A DNA stretch of 64,000 bases from Pontibacter vulgaris (GTDB lineage: Bacteria > Bacteroidota > Bacteroidia > Cytophagales > Hymenobacteraceae). Under the pieces are notes generated by a model, which searched no databases, was not told the DNA's origin, and was given only the letters and a program-made list of their open reading frames with translations. Location: NCBI RefSeq assembly GCF_022758145.1, contig NZ_JAJVDH010000003.1:992001-1056000 (forward strand), in the 5' to 3' direction. How positions within the stretch are numbered: the first letter of the stretch is position 1; each line of letters begins with the position of its first letter. A program made the position numbers and the translations under genes. This document shows positions 35,980 through 44,719 of the stretch, one piece after another.

Positions 35980-36004
35980 GGTATAAACAGCCTTAACTAT
36001 ACCT

Positions 36005-36033
36005 GGAGCCATGTTCTGAAAAGAGCATGGCTT
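36005..36033 (+). terminator. Weak terminator of pruA
   Basis: The imperfect arms GGAGCCATGTTCT and AGAGCATGGCTTC around GAAA are followed by a broken T-rich tract. Confidence 0.55.
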
Positions 36034-36127
36034 CATTATTTTATACTTTATCAGAACAATCCAACTTATACTTTTAAAACAGCTACACTAACCCTGCTTT
36101 AGGTACAATTTACAAGCTAATTATACT

Positions 36128-36157
36128 TTTGATTATTAGTATTTATACCTAATTTTG
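36128..36157 (+). promoter_or_regulatory. Promoter of the complex I operon
   Basis: TTTG (36128-36131), an 18-bp spacer, then TAATTTTG (36150-36157), a complete Bacteroidota -33/-7 promoter. The nuoA ATG is 32 bases further. The upstream TTTG is itself part of TACTTTTG, another TAnnTTTG match. Confidence 0.75.
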
Positions 36158-36188
36158 CTCCCAAATTTACGAATCGACTACAATAAAT

Positions 36189-36569
36189 ATGGAAACTACT
36201 GTAAATCAGTACTTACCGTCAGACTACCTGCCTATACTTATACAATTTGCGGCGGCTCTTGGCTTTGTAATTTTCGCACTGGTAACAACGCACCTGTTGG
36301 GCCCTAAGCGCAGCAGTGCTGTAAAAGACGCAGCCTGGGAAAGTGGTATCGAATCTGTGGGTGATGCGCGTACGCCAATCTCCTACAAATATTTCATGAC
36401 CGCCATCCTTTTCGTGCTGTTTGATGTCGAGATCATCTTTTTGTATCCGTGGGCAGTTAACTTCAGAGAGTTTGGCATGGAAGGCTTTGTGCAGATGATG
36501 GTATTTATGGTACTGCTCTTAACAGGCTTCTTCTACGTGCTGAAAAAGGGTATCCTGAAGTGGGAGTAA
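36189..36569 (+). CDS. nuoA: NADH-quinone oxidoreductase subunit A
   Basis: A small membrane subunit of complex I near the quinone site. The 126-residue protein has three membrane spans. The loop between spans 1 and 2 contains the conserved KDAAWESGIESVGDARTPISYKYFMTAILFVLFDVEIIFLYPW. It is first of the operon, directly behind a complete promoter. Confidence 0.96.
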   Translation: METTVNQYLPSDYLPILIQFAAALGFVIFALVTTHLLGPKRSSAVKDAAWESGIESVGDARTPISYKYFMTAILFVLFDVEIIFLYPWAVNFREFGMEGFVQMMVFMVLLLTGFFYVLKKGILKWE

Positions 36570-36642
36570 GTATTAAACTTTTACAAGTACAGCGGTGTTT
36601 AAAAACAGCTAACGCTTATTTGTAGATATAACAATCCTTAAC

Positions 36643-37197
36643 ATGAGTGATTCAACTAACGATATTAAAATGGCAGAGGCACCAGATGGCATATCAGGTG
36701 CTGGTTTCTTTGCTACTTCTTTTGAAAAAGTAATTGGCCTGGCCCGTAAGAACTCGCTTTGGCCTTTGCCATTTGCTACTTCGTGCTGCGGTATCGAGTT
36801 TATGGCAACCATGGGCTCGCATTACGATATTTCCCGCTTCGGATCTGAGCGCCCAAGCTTTTCGCCACGCCAGGCAGACATTCTGCTGGTAATGGGAACG
36901 ATTGCCAAGAAAATGGGGCCGGTAGTAAAACAAGTATACGAGCAGATGTCTGAGCCACGCTGGGTAGTAGCTGTTGGTGCCTGTGCTTCTTCCGGCGGTA
37001 TTTTCGATACATACTCTGTACTGCAGGGTATAGACCGCGTTGTGCCGGTAGATGTTTATGTACCTGGTTGCCCTCCTCGCCCTGAGCAGATCCTGGATGG
37101 TCTGATGCGCGTGCAGGACCTGGCAGCAAACGAATCGCTGCGCCGCCGCAACTCACCTGAATACCAGGCCCTGTTAGCCTCTTACAATATTAAATAA
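36643..37197 (+). CDS. nuoB: NADH-quinone oxidoreductase subunit B
   Basis: Carries the terminal iron-sulfur cluster N2, the electron donor to quinone. The 184-residue protein has the tandem cysteines in TSCCGIEFM and further ligands in VGACASSGG and [11 protein letters not shown] polar N-terminal tail of about 25 residues precedes the core. It is second in the operon, with a 73-bp gap after nuoA and only 4 bp before nuoC. Confidence 0.97.
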   Translation: MSDSTNDIKMAEAPDGISGAGFFATSFEKVIGLARKNSLWPLPFATSCCGIEFMATMGSHYDISRFGSERPSFSPRQADILLVMGTIAKKMGPVVKQVYEQMSEPRWVVAVGACASSGGIFDTYSVLQGIDRVVPVDVYVPGCPPRPEQILDGLMRVQDLAANESLRRRNSPEYQALLASYNIK

Positions 37198-37201
37198 GCA
37201 A

Positions 37202-37708
37202 ATGGAGCTTACGAACGAAAACGTACTCGGCAAAATCATTAGCAAGTTTGGTGAAGATAACATCTGGGATGCACTGAATCCGGATGGCATCATGACCATT
37301 ACGACCAATCGTGAATCGATTATTTCGCTGATCCAATACCTGCACGACGATGAGGAACTGCAGATCCGCTTTCTGACTACCATGTGTGGCATTCACTACC
37401 CGGAGCAGAAAGACAAGGAACTGTGTGTGATGTATCAGTTACACAGCCTGCGCCACAACTACCGCATTCGTATTAAGGTGTTTATACCTTCCGCTGACCC
37501 GGTAATGCCTACACTTACCAATTTGTATGCAGCCTCCAACTGGATGGAACGCGAGACTTACGACTTCTACGGTATTATTTTCACAGGTCATCCTAACCTG
37601 ACCCGCATCCTGAACATTGAGGAAATGGAATACCACCCTATGCTGAAGCAGTATCCGCTGGAAGATCAGACAAGAGAAGATAAAATAGATACCTATTTCG
37701 GACGATAA
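37202..37708 (+). CDS. nuoC: NADH-quinone oxidoreductase subunit C
   Basis: A peripheral-arm subunit that packs against NuoD. The 168-residue protein contains the family signature ASNWMERETYDFYGIIFTGHPNLTRIL. Here nuoC and nuoD are separate genes, unlike the fused nuoCD of E. coli. Confidence 0.96.
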   Translation: MELTNENVLGKIISKFGEDNIWDALNPDGIMTITTNRESIISLIQYLHDDEELQIRFLTTMCGIHYPEQKDKELCVMYQLHSLRHNYRIRIKVFIPSADPVMPTLTNLYAASNWMERETYDFYGIIFTGHPNLTRILNIEEMEYHPMLKQYPLEDQTREDKIDTYFGR

Positions 37709-37769
37709 GCCAGTTAGCTGTACTTGCTTACACTTTAGCAGGTAGCAGCCAACAACAAAGAAGATAAGA

Positions 37770-39014
37770 ATGGCTACTGAAAATAAAAACGTTGCGCTTA
37801 CAGAGCTGGAGCAATTCCGTTTAGACCACGGACTATCGCTGCAGGAAGAGCGCCCATTGACCACGCTGAACCTGGGGCCAACGCACCCGGCCACGCATGG
37901 TATTTTCCAGAACATCCTTCAGATGGACGGTGAGAAGATCATGGACGCAGTTCCGACGATAGGCTACATACACCGTGCTTTTGAAAAAATAGCAGAACGC
38001 AGACCGTTCTACCAGATCACGCCGCTGACTGACCGCATGAACTACTGTTCATCCCCTATTAATAACATGGGATATCACATGACGGTAGAGAAGCTGTTAG
38101 GTATAACTATACCGAAGCGTGCGCAGTACATCCGCGTGATTATGATGGAGCTGGCCCGTATTTCGGATCACCTGATCTGTAACTCCATACTTGGTGTGGA
38201 CTCTGGTGCCTTTACTGGTTTCCTGTATGTAATGCAGGAGCGTGAGCACATCTACGATATTTACGAGGAAGTATGCGGCGCCCGTTTAACTACGAACATG
38301 GGCCGTATCGGTGGTATGGAGCGCGACCTTTCGCCTAAAGCCTTACACCTGATCGGTGAGTTCCTGAAGCGCTTCCCTAAAGTATGGGCTGAGTTCGAGA
38401 AAATGCTTACCCGTAACCGTATCTTCATCGACAGAACAACCGATGTAGGTGCTATTTCAGCGGAACGAGCCCTTAATTACGGTTTTACAGGACCTAACCT
38501 GCGTGCAGCCGGCGTTGACTACGACGTGCGCGTGATGAACCCATACTCATCGTACGAAGACTTTGAATTTGATATTCCGGTAGGTACAAAAGGCGATACT
38601 TATGACCGCTTCCTGGTTCGTAACGAGGAAGTATGGCAAAGCTTACGCATTATTGAGCAGGCTTACAAAAACCTGCCTGAAGGTTCATACCACGCGGACG
38701 CGCCGCATTATTACCTGCCTCCAAAACAGGAAGTATACCGCAACATGGAAGCCCTGATCTATCACTTTAAAATTGTGATGGGTGAGACAGATGCTCCGGT
38801 TGGCGAAGTATACCATTCAGTAGAGGGTGGTAACGGCGAACTTGGTTTCTACCTGATATCAGATGGCGGCCGCACACCTTACCGTCTGCATTTCCGTCGT
38901 CCTTGCTTTATTTACTACCAGGCTTATACTGAGATGATCAAAGGTGGCCAGCTGGCTGATGCTATCCTGACACTGAGTAGCCTGAACGTTATTGCCGGCG
39001 AACTAGACGCTTAA
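37770..39014 (+). CDS. nuoD: NADH-quinone oxidoreductase subunit D
   Basis: The 49-kDa-type subunit that forms the quinone-binding pocket with NuoB. The 414-residue protein starts with a short tail, then LNLGPTHPATHGIFQ (quinone-site His), DRMNYCSSPINNMGYHM, and the C-terminal hydrogenase-like DADAPHY/YHSVEGGNGELGFYLISDGG region. It lies 61 bp after nuoC and 61 bp before the nuoE start chosen here. Confidence 0.97.
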   Translation: MATENKNVALTELEQFRLDHGLSLQEERPLTTLNLGPTHPATHGIFQNILQMDGEKIMDAVPTIGYIHRAFEKIAERRPFYQITPLTDRMNYCSSPINNMGYHMTVEKLLGITIPKRAQYIRVIMMELARISDHLICNSILGVDSGAFTGFLYVMQEREHIYDIYEEVCGARLTTNMGRIGGMERDLSPKALHLIGEFLKRFPKVWAEFEKMLTRNRIFIDRTTDVGAISAERALNYGFTGPNLRAAGVDYDVRVMNPYSSYEDFEFDIPVGTKGDTYDRFLVRNEEVWQSLRIIEQAYKNLPEGSYHADAPHYYLPPKQEVYRNMEALIYHFKIVMGETDAPVGEVYHSVEGGNGELGFYLISDGGRTPYRLHFRRPCFIYYQAYTEMIKGGQLADAILTLSSLNVIAGELDA

Positions 39015-39075
39015 TATTTTAGAATTAATTACCATTTAACATTGGTTGCCTGAAACAGCCAATGACAACTATAAA

Positions 39076-39609
39076 ATGGCAGAGACTATAAACGAAGTGA
39101 AGTTTTCTGATGCAGGCATGGCCGAGATCCAGCGCTACATCAGCCATTACCCGGAAGGACGTCAGAAATCCGCTATTCTACCTATCATGCACGTGGCACA
39201 GGCAGAATTTGGCGGCTGGCTAAGCCCACAGGTGATGGATAAAATTGCCGAAATCCTGAACATTCAGCCGATCGAAGTATACGAAGTGGCTACGTTCTAT
39301 ACCATGTTCAACCTGAAGCCGGTTGGCAAGCATGTGCTGGAAGTATGCCGTACGGGTCCTTGCTGTCTACGTGGCGCCGATCAGATGATCGACATGCTCA
39401 AAGAGAAGCTGAACATACAGGAAGGCGAAACCACTGCCGATGGTATGTTTACCCTGAAGCCGGTAGAATGCCTTGCTTCGTGTGGAACAGGCCCGATGCT
39501 GCAGGTGCGTGAGAAGTTTTATGAAAACATAGATTCAGAAGAAAAGCTGGATCAGTTCCTGGAAACACTGCGCAACACCGAGGTAGAAACTCCTTATCAT
39601 CAGAAGTAA
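39076..39609 (+). CDS. nuoE: NADH-quinone oxidoreductase subunit E
   Basis: A thioredoxin-fold subunit with a 2Fe-2S cluster in the NADH-oxidising module. ATG 39076 (MAETINEVKF) is preferred over a TTG ten codons upstream. The 177-residue protein has the cluster cysteines in CRTGPCCLRGAD and CLASCGTGP. It is followed after 63 bp by nuoF. Confidence 0.96.
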   Translation: MAETINEVKFSDAGMAEIQRYISHYPEGRQKSAILPIMHVAQAEFGGWLSPQVMDKIAEILNIQPIEVYEVATFYTMFNLKPVGKHVLEVCRTGPCCLRGADQMIDMLKEKLNIQEGETTADGMFTLKPVECLASCGTGPMLQVREKFYENIDSEEKLDQFLETLRNTEVETPYHQK

Positions 39610-39672
39610 TTTTTGACTAACAAGGTAGCGTGCAAGTATAAAAGGCGCTGCTGAGCTATATATCCTGCTACA

Positions 39673-41019
39673 ATGGGAATTAAAATATTAACCGAACATA
39701 TAAACGTACCAGGCATCGAGACCCTGGAAGTATATCGTAAGCATGGCGGCTACCGCTCGGTAGAGAAAGCCCTGAAAACGATGACTCCGGACGAGGTGGT
39801 GGAAGAAGTAAAGACATCAGGCCTGCGCGGTCGTGGTGGTGCCGGCTTCCCGACTGGTATGAAGTGGAGCTTTTTGGCTAAGCCGGAAGGTGTTCCGCGT
39901 TATCTGGTTTGCAACGCCGATGAGTCTGAGCCCGGAACCTTTAAGGACCGTGTGTTCATGGAGAAAAACCCGCATGCACTGATCGAAGGTATGATCACAT
40001 CGAGCTACGCGCTGGGTGCGAACACATCTTACATCTATATCCGTGGCGAGTTGATGTTTGTGCTGCGCATACTGGAGAAAGCTATTGCTGAGGCATACGC
40101 AGCCGGCTTGCTTGGTAAAAACATACTTGGCTCAGGCTACGATCTGGACCTGCATGTGGCTCCGGGTGGTGGTGCTTATATCTGCGGTGAAGAAACTGCT
40201 CTGCTGGAATCGCTGGAAGGCAAGCGTGGTAACCCGCGTAACAAGCCGCCATTCCCGGCTGTGAAAGGTTTATTTGCTTCGCCAACAGTGGTAAACAACG
40301 TGGAGTCTATTGCTTCAGTGCCTTGGATCGTGAACAACGGCGGTGCGGAGTATGCAAAGATCGGTATCGGTAGAAGTACTGGTACAAAACTGATCTCTGC
40401 CAGCGGTAACATTAACAACCCGGGTGTTTACGAGATTGAGTTAGGTGTTCCGGTTGAAGAATTCATTTACTCTGACGAATACTGTGGTGGTATCTGGAAA
40501 GGCAAGCAACTAAAGGCAGTCGTGCCAGGTGGTTCTTCTGTTCCGATTCTACCTGCTAACCTGATAACTAAAACTGCAGCCGGCGAAGATCGCCTAATGA
40601 CTTACGAATCGTTATCAGACGGTGGTTTTGTGAGTGGTTCGATGCTGGGTTCAGGTGCATTTATAGTTTTTGATGAAGACCAGTGCATTGTGCGTAACAC
40701 GTGGAACTATGCGCGCTTCTATCATCATGAGTCGTGCGGTCAGTGTAGCCCATGCCGTGAAGGTACAGGCTGGATGGAGAAAGTATTACACCGCATCGAG
40801 CACGGCCACGGACATCAGCAGGACATCGACCTGTTGGTAAGCGTTGCCAAACAAATTGAAGGAAATACGATTTGCCCATTAGGTGATGCGGCAGCATGGC
40901 CGGTAGCTAGTGCCATCCGTCACTTCCGTGAGGAATTTGAGTGGCACATCAAGCATCCGAAAGAAGCAACTTTACCGGGTGCTGTATACCGAGGCCAGCT
41001 GGCAACTATAGAAGCATAA
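39673..41019 (+). CDS. nuoF: NADH-quinone oxidoreductase subunit F
   Basis: The NADH-binding flavin subunit with cluster N3. The 448-residue protein carries GRGGAGFPTGMKW (NADH/FMN site), CNADESEPGTFKDR and GAYICGEETALLESLEG (FMN region), and the 4Fe-4S motif SCGQCSPCREGTGW with a later Cys in NTICPLGDAA. The 147-bp gap to nuoG is the widest within nuoA-J. Confidence 0.97.
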   Translation: MGIKILTEHINVPGIETLEVYRKHGGYRSVEKALKTMTPDEVVEEVKTSGLRGRGGAGFPTGMKWSFLAKPEGVPRYLVCNADESEPGTFKDRVFMEKNPHALIEGMITSSYALGANTSYIYIRGELMFVLRILEKAIAEAYAAGLLGKNILGSGYDLDLHVAPGGGAYICGEETALLESLEGKRGNPRNKPPFPAVKGLFASPTVVNNVESIASVPWIVNNGGAEYAKIGIGRSTGTKLISASGNINNPGVYEIELGVPVEEFIYSDEYCGGIWKGKQLKAVVPGGSSVPILPANLITKTAAGEDRLMTYESLSDGGFVSGSMLGSGAFIVFDEDQCIVRNTWNYARFYHHESCGQCSPCREGTGWMEKVLHRIEHGHGHQQDIDLLVSVAKQIEGNTICPLGDAAAWPVASAIRHFREEFEWHIKHPKEATLPGAVYRGQLATIEA

Positions 41020-41166
41020 GAATTAGACATAAGACACAGGACAAAAGACTAATCAAGACTCCTGTGCTCCTTCTTAATTAAAATATCCTGAAAAGGAAAG
41101 TATAGCTTAAATCGTTTGAATGTGTTCGCGAATAACGAACAACGAAAACGAACAACGATAATTAAA

Positions 41167-42147
41167 ATGGCTAAAATAACATTCGATGGTATTGAAGTTG
41201 AGGTAGAAGACGGAACTACCATACTTCAGGCCGCCAGAAAAATTGGTGGTAAAGTAGTACCGCCTGCCATGTGTTACTATACTCCTTTAAAAGGCAGCGG
41301 CGGTAAGTGCCGTGTATGCCTTGTTAAAGTAACACAAGGTTCTGCCAAAGACCCTCGCCCTATGCCTAAACTGGTTGCTTCGTGCATTACGCCGGTACAG
41401 GATGGTATGGTGGTAGAAAATACTACAAACGAAGAAGTACTGAATGCCCGCAAAGGTATTGTAGAAATGTTGCTTATAAATCACCCGCTGGATTGCCCAA
41501 TCTGCGACCAGGCCGGTGAGTGCAACCTGCAGGATCTTTCTTATGAGCATGGTGTTAGCGCTACGCGTTACGAAGAAGAGCGCCGTACTTTCAACAAAGT
41601 AGACCTTGGTCCATACATCCAGCTGCACATGACACGCTGCATTCTGTGCTACCGTTGCGTGTATACCGCAGATCAGATAACTGAAAAGCGTGTACACGGT
41701 GTACTTGGCCGTGGCGATGCTGCTGAGATCGGAACTTACATTGAGAATGTAATTGATAACGATTTCTCAGGAAACGTGATCGATGTATGCCCTGTGGGAG
41801 CTTTAACGGATAAGACCTGGCGATTTAAAAACCGTGTATGGTTTACAAAGCCGATGGATGCGCACCGCGATTGCCCAACCTGCTCTGGTAAAGTAACTTT
41901 ATGGGGACGTGGAGATGAGGTACTTCGTGTAACTGCACGCAAGGATGAGTATAGCGAAGTAGAAGAATTTATCTGCAACACCTGCCGCTTCGACAAAAAA
42001 GAAATGAGCGACTGGACAATAGAAGGTCCGCGCCACATCGAAAGAGCTTCTGTAATTTCTGCCAACCACTACGAACTACCTGTAGTGAATGTGCCGATAG
42101 TACCGAACTTACCAATATCTACTAAGAAAAACCTGCCACAGGAATAA
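41167..42147 (+). CDS. nuoG: NADH-quinone oxidoreductase subunit G, short form
   Basis: An iron-sulfur subunit relaying electrons through the peripheral arm. ATG 41167 (MAKITFDGIEVEVEDG) is chosen over a TTG 17 codons upstream. The 326-residue protein has the N-terminal 2Fe-2S domain (CYYTPLKGSGGKCRVC), the His/Cys 4Fe-4S motif NHPLDCPICDQAGEC, the next cluster in TRCILCYRC and VCPVGAL, and a Cys-rich piece (DCPTCSGKV ... CNTCRFDKK). It then stops. The molybdopterin-like domain of about 550 residues found in E. coli NuoG is absent. The downstream gene nuoH starts 3 bp later, so this is not a random truncation. Confidence 0.93.
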   Translation: MAKITFDGIEVEVEDGTTILQAARKIGGKVVPPAMCYYTPLKGSGGKCRVCLVKVTQGSAKDPRPMPKLVASCITPVQDGMVVENTTNEEVLNARKGIVEMLLINHPLDCPICDQAGECNLQDLSYEHGVSATRYEEERRTFNKVDLGPYIQLHMTRCILCYRCVYTADQITEKRVHGVLGRGDAAEIGTYIENVIDNDFSGNVIDVCPVGALTDKTWRFKNRVWFTKPMDAHRDCPTCSGKVTLWGRGDEVLRVTARKDEYSEVEEFICNTCRFDKKEMSDWTIEGPRHIERASVISANHYELPVVNVPIVPNLPISTKKNLPQE

Positions 42148-42150
42148 CAT

Positions 42151-43206
42151 ATGGAGTCTGTAGACCTAATATATAAAGGAATTTACATTCTGGCGATCTT
42201 CGGCATTACCCTGCTGATAGCAACATATTCTACCTACTTTGAGCGTAAAATTGCTGCTTTTATTCAGGATCGTGTGGGACCAAACAGAGCAGGTCCGCTG
42301 GGCTTGCTGCAGCCTTTGGCTGATGCCGGTAAATTGTTTTTTAAAGAAGATTTTATACCTGCCAAGTCAAGCAAAGCACTATTTATTATTGGTCCTGGTA
42401 TCGCTATGCTGGTTGCTACAATGTCCAGTGCTGTTATACCGTTTGGCGACAAACTGATAATTGGCGGACATGAGCTGTTCTTACAGGCTATAGAAGTAAA
42501 TATCGGTGTACTTTATGTATTCGGAGTAGTTTCATTAGGCGTTTATGGCCTGATGATCGGTGGTTGGGCTTCAAACAACAAGTTCTCGTTGTTAGGCGCC
42601 ATACGTGCAGCTTCTCAGAACATCAGCTATGAACTGGCCATGGGTCTTTCCCTTATAGCAGTACTTATGCTGAGCGGCTCGCTTTCATTAAGAGAAATTG
42701 CAGAGCAGCAACATGGCTTTAACTGGAACATCTGGTACCAGCCACTTGGCTTTATCATTTTCCTGGTATGTGCTTTTGCAGAAACTAACCGTACGCCATT
42801 CGACTTACCGGAATCAGAAGCAGAACTTATTGGTGGTTACCACACAGAGTATGGCTCTATGAAACTGGGTATGTACCTGTTTGCAGAATACATCAACATT
42901 TTTGTGGCATCTGCAGTTATGGCCACACTATACTTTGGTGCTTACAACTTTCCGTTCATGGAGGATCTTCGTTCCGCTATCAGCGACCCGATTTTAGCTA
43001 ACAATGTGGTTACGCTGGTTGGTGTGGCTGTTATGTTTGCCAAGATCTTCTTCTTCATCTTTTTCTTCATGTGGGTTCGCTGGACACTTCCGCGCTTCCG
43101 TTATGACCAACTGATGAAACTGGGCTGGCAGATTCTAATTCCACTTGCCATCCTGAACATTATGCTGACAGGTGGCGGTATTCTGCTAAAAGAGTATTTA
43201 TTTTAA
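42151..43206 (+). CDS. nuoH: NADH-quinone oxidoreductase subunit H
   Basis: A membrane subunit linking the quinone cavity to the proton-pumping arm. The 351-residue protein has about eight spans. Signature loops are ERKIAAFIQDRVGPNRAGPLGLLQPLADAGKLFFKED and FAETNRTPFDLPESEAELIGGYHTEY. It is tightly coupled to nuoG (3-bp gap). Confidence 0.97.
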   Translation: MESVDLIYKGIYILAIFGITLLIATYSTYFERKIAAFIQDRVGPNRAGPLGLLQPLADAGKLFFKEDFIPAKSSKALFIIGPGIAMLVATMSSAVIPFGDKLIIGGHELFLQAIEVNIGVLYVFGVVSLGVYGLMIGGWASNNKFSLLGAIRAASQNISYELAMGLSLIAVLMLSGSLSLREIAEQQHGFNWNIWYQPLGFIIFLVCAFAETNRTPFDLPESEAELIGGYHTEYGSMKLGMYLFAEYINIFVASAVMATLYFGAYNFPFMEDLRSAISDPILANNVVTLVGVAVMFAKIFFFIFFFMWVRWTLPRFRYDQLMKLGWQILIPLAILNIMLTGGGILLKEYLF

Positions 43207-43302
43207 ACTATAGTACCGAAATTTGAATGTTGCCCGGCAGCAACCTGTTATAAAAACAAATTATACTTTAACTGCCAGCGCTGCACTCATAATCGATAAG
43301 AG

Positions 43303-43812
43303 ATGGAACCACTATCAAATAGAAGAAAGACCGTTGCAAAAAAGGAAATGACGTTTGCTGAAAAAGCGTACTTACCTGCTATTGCACAAGGCCTTGGTAT
43401 AACATTAAAGCACTTCTTCAAGAAAAAAGCTACCATCCAGTACCCGGAGCAAACGCGTGAGCGCAGCGATATCTGGAGAGGTTTGCACGTACTTAAGCGC
43501 GACGAAGAAGGACGTGAGCGCTGCACAGCCTGCGGCCTTTGTGCCGTAGCCTGCCCTGCCGAAGCAATTACCATGACAGCTGGCGAGCGCAAAGACGGTG
43601 AAGAACATTTATACCGGGAAGAAAAGTATGCTGTTACCTACGAAGTAAACATGCTGCGTTGTATTTTCTGCGGTCTGTGCGAAGAGGCTTGCCCTAAAGC
43701 GGCTATTTTCCTACAGGACGACAAGATTGCACCGGCACGCTACGAGCGCGAAGAATTTATTTATGGTAAAGACCGTCTGGTAGAGCCTGTTAAAAATACC
43801 GAATCAAAATAA
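43303..43812 (+). CDS. nuoI: NADH-quinone oxidoreductase subunit I
   Basis: A ferredoxin-like subunit with clusters N6a and N6b. The 169-residue protein has two CxxCxxCxxxCP motifs: CTACGLCAVACPAEAI and CIFCGLCEEACPKAAI. The 96-bp gap after nuoH contains one TATACTT motif. nuoJ follows after 8 bp. Confidence 0.96.
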   Translation: MEPLSNRRKTVAKKEMTFAEKAYLPAIAQGLGITLKHFFKKKATIQYPEQTRERSDIWRGLHVLKRDEEGRERCTACGLCAVACPAEAITMTAGERKDGEEHLYREEKYAVTYEVNMLRCIFCGLCEEACPKAAIFLQDDKIAPARYEREEFIYGKDRLVEPVKNTESK

Positions 43813-43820
43813 TCACTCCG

Positions 43821-44339
43821 ATGACAGAGAATCTGTTTTATTTCCTTGCTTCGCTTACACTGCTTTGCGCCCTGATGGTTGTAATCTCAAAGAACCCGGT
43901 ACATAGCGTGTTGTTCCTGATCATTACGTTCTTCAGCATTTCAGGCCATTATATCCTATTGAATGCGCAGTTCCTGGCAGCGGTAAACATCATCGTTTAT
44001 GCCGGCGCTATCATGGTTTTGTTTCTGTTCGTGATCATGTTCCTGAACCAGAGCAAAGGCTCTATGCCAGAAATGAAGACTTCAACATTAAGTAAAATTG
44101 CCGGTACTATTGCAGGTGGTATGCTTTTCGTGGTAATGATTGCGGCTTTAAAAGATGCCAGCGTTGCAGGTTTGGATGCTGATAGCTATAACTCGCAGAT
44201 AGGTATGGTAGAGAACCTGGGTTTGATTCTGTTCCGCGATTACCTGCTCCCATTTGAATTGGCTTCAGTGTTATTCCTTGTAGCCATGGTGGGTGCTGTA
44301 ATGCTTGGTAAGAAAGAAACCGGCGAACAGCATTTCTAA
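43821..44339 (+). CDS. nuoJ: NADH-quinone oxidoreductase subunit J
   Basis: A membrane subunit of the proton-pumping arm. The 172-residue protein has five spans, including VNIIVYAGAIMVLFLFVIMFLNQ, which holds the pi-bulge helix typical of NuoJ. It is the last gene before the break in the operon; a strong hairpin follows 18 bases after the stop. Confidence 0.96.
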   Translation: MTENLFYFLASLTLLCALMVVISKNPVHSVLFLIITFFSISGHYILLNAQFLAAVNIIVYAGAIMVLFLFVIMFLNQSKGSMPEMKTSTLSKIAGTIAGGMLFVVMIAALKDASVAGLDADSYNSQIGMVENLGLILFRDYLLPFELASVLFLVAMVGAVMLGKKETGEQHF

Positions 44340-44357
44340 GACTTACTTTTTAGCTAT

Positions 44358-44400
44358 AAACAGAAAGGGCTGCAACTTATACTTGCAGCCCTTTCTGTTT
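44358..44400 (+). terminator. Terminator-like hairpin after nuoJ
   Basis: Perfect 18-bp arms AAACAGAAAGGGCTGCAA and TTGCAGCCCTTTCTGTTT with a 7-base loop; the loop and the adjoining arm spell TATACTT. The T tract is short, so read-through or an RNA-stabilising role is possible. Confidence 0.7.
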
Positions 44401-44685
44401 ATAAATGCTCTTCTGAGGTAAGAGCAAATTGAGCAAGCTTGGCTGAGAAGAATATGATATAGTTTCATAATTACAGCTTTTGTTAATGCTAATCAGGCTA
44501 TACTTTTATACTTACTGTTTTCCTCAGTTATACTTGCCTATCGTTTAATATTATACTTTGGCTCGCTCCAAGCCCGCGGGGCTCGTCCTCGGGTATCGCG
44601 CTGTCAATTTAAAGGTGGGCCCTGTACCCCCACAAGGACTAGAATTAATACTGCTTCGTTAGCGGTTTTGCAACTAAAAACGATT

Positions 44686-44712
44686 CCCCTCCTCGGAGGG
44701 GCAGGGGTGGGT
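44686..44712. repeat. REP-like palindrome with G-rich tail
   Basis: CCCCTCC and GGAGGGG pair around TC, followed by GCAGGGGTGGG. Similar C/G-rich units are familiar to me as dispersed intergenic repeats in Bacteroidota, but only one copy is in this window. Confidence 0.45.
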
Positions 44713-44719
44713 TTATACT

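Larger units (their letters stand above)
44340..44719. other. Gene-free interval after nuoJ
   Basis: A 380-bp interval with the nuoJ terminator, at least five further TATACTT heptamers (two at 8-base spacing near 44501) and a G+C-rich patch (about 44555-44640) unlike the surroundings. A REP-like palindrome CCCCTCC-TC-GGAGGGG (44686-44701) is followed by GCAGGGGTGGG. No reading frame stands out. Confidence 0.55.

Noticed and set aside
37439..37915. A 158-codon open frame antisense to nuoC/nuoD
   Set aside because: It spans two certain complex I genes on the other strand and shows no protein family features.
41020..41166. Terminator or promoter in the nuoF-nuoG gap
   Set aside because: CACAGGA/TCCTGTG can form only a 7-bp stem with a long loop and no T run, and the nearby CGAACAACG direct repeat is short; nothing supports a transcription boundary.
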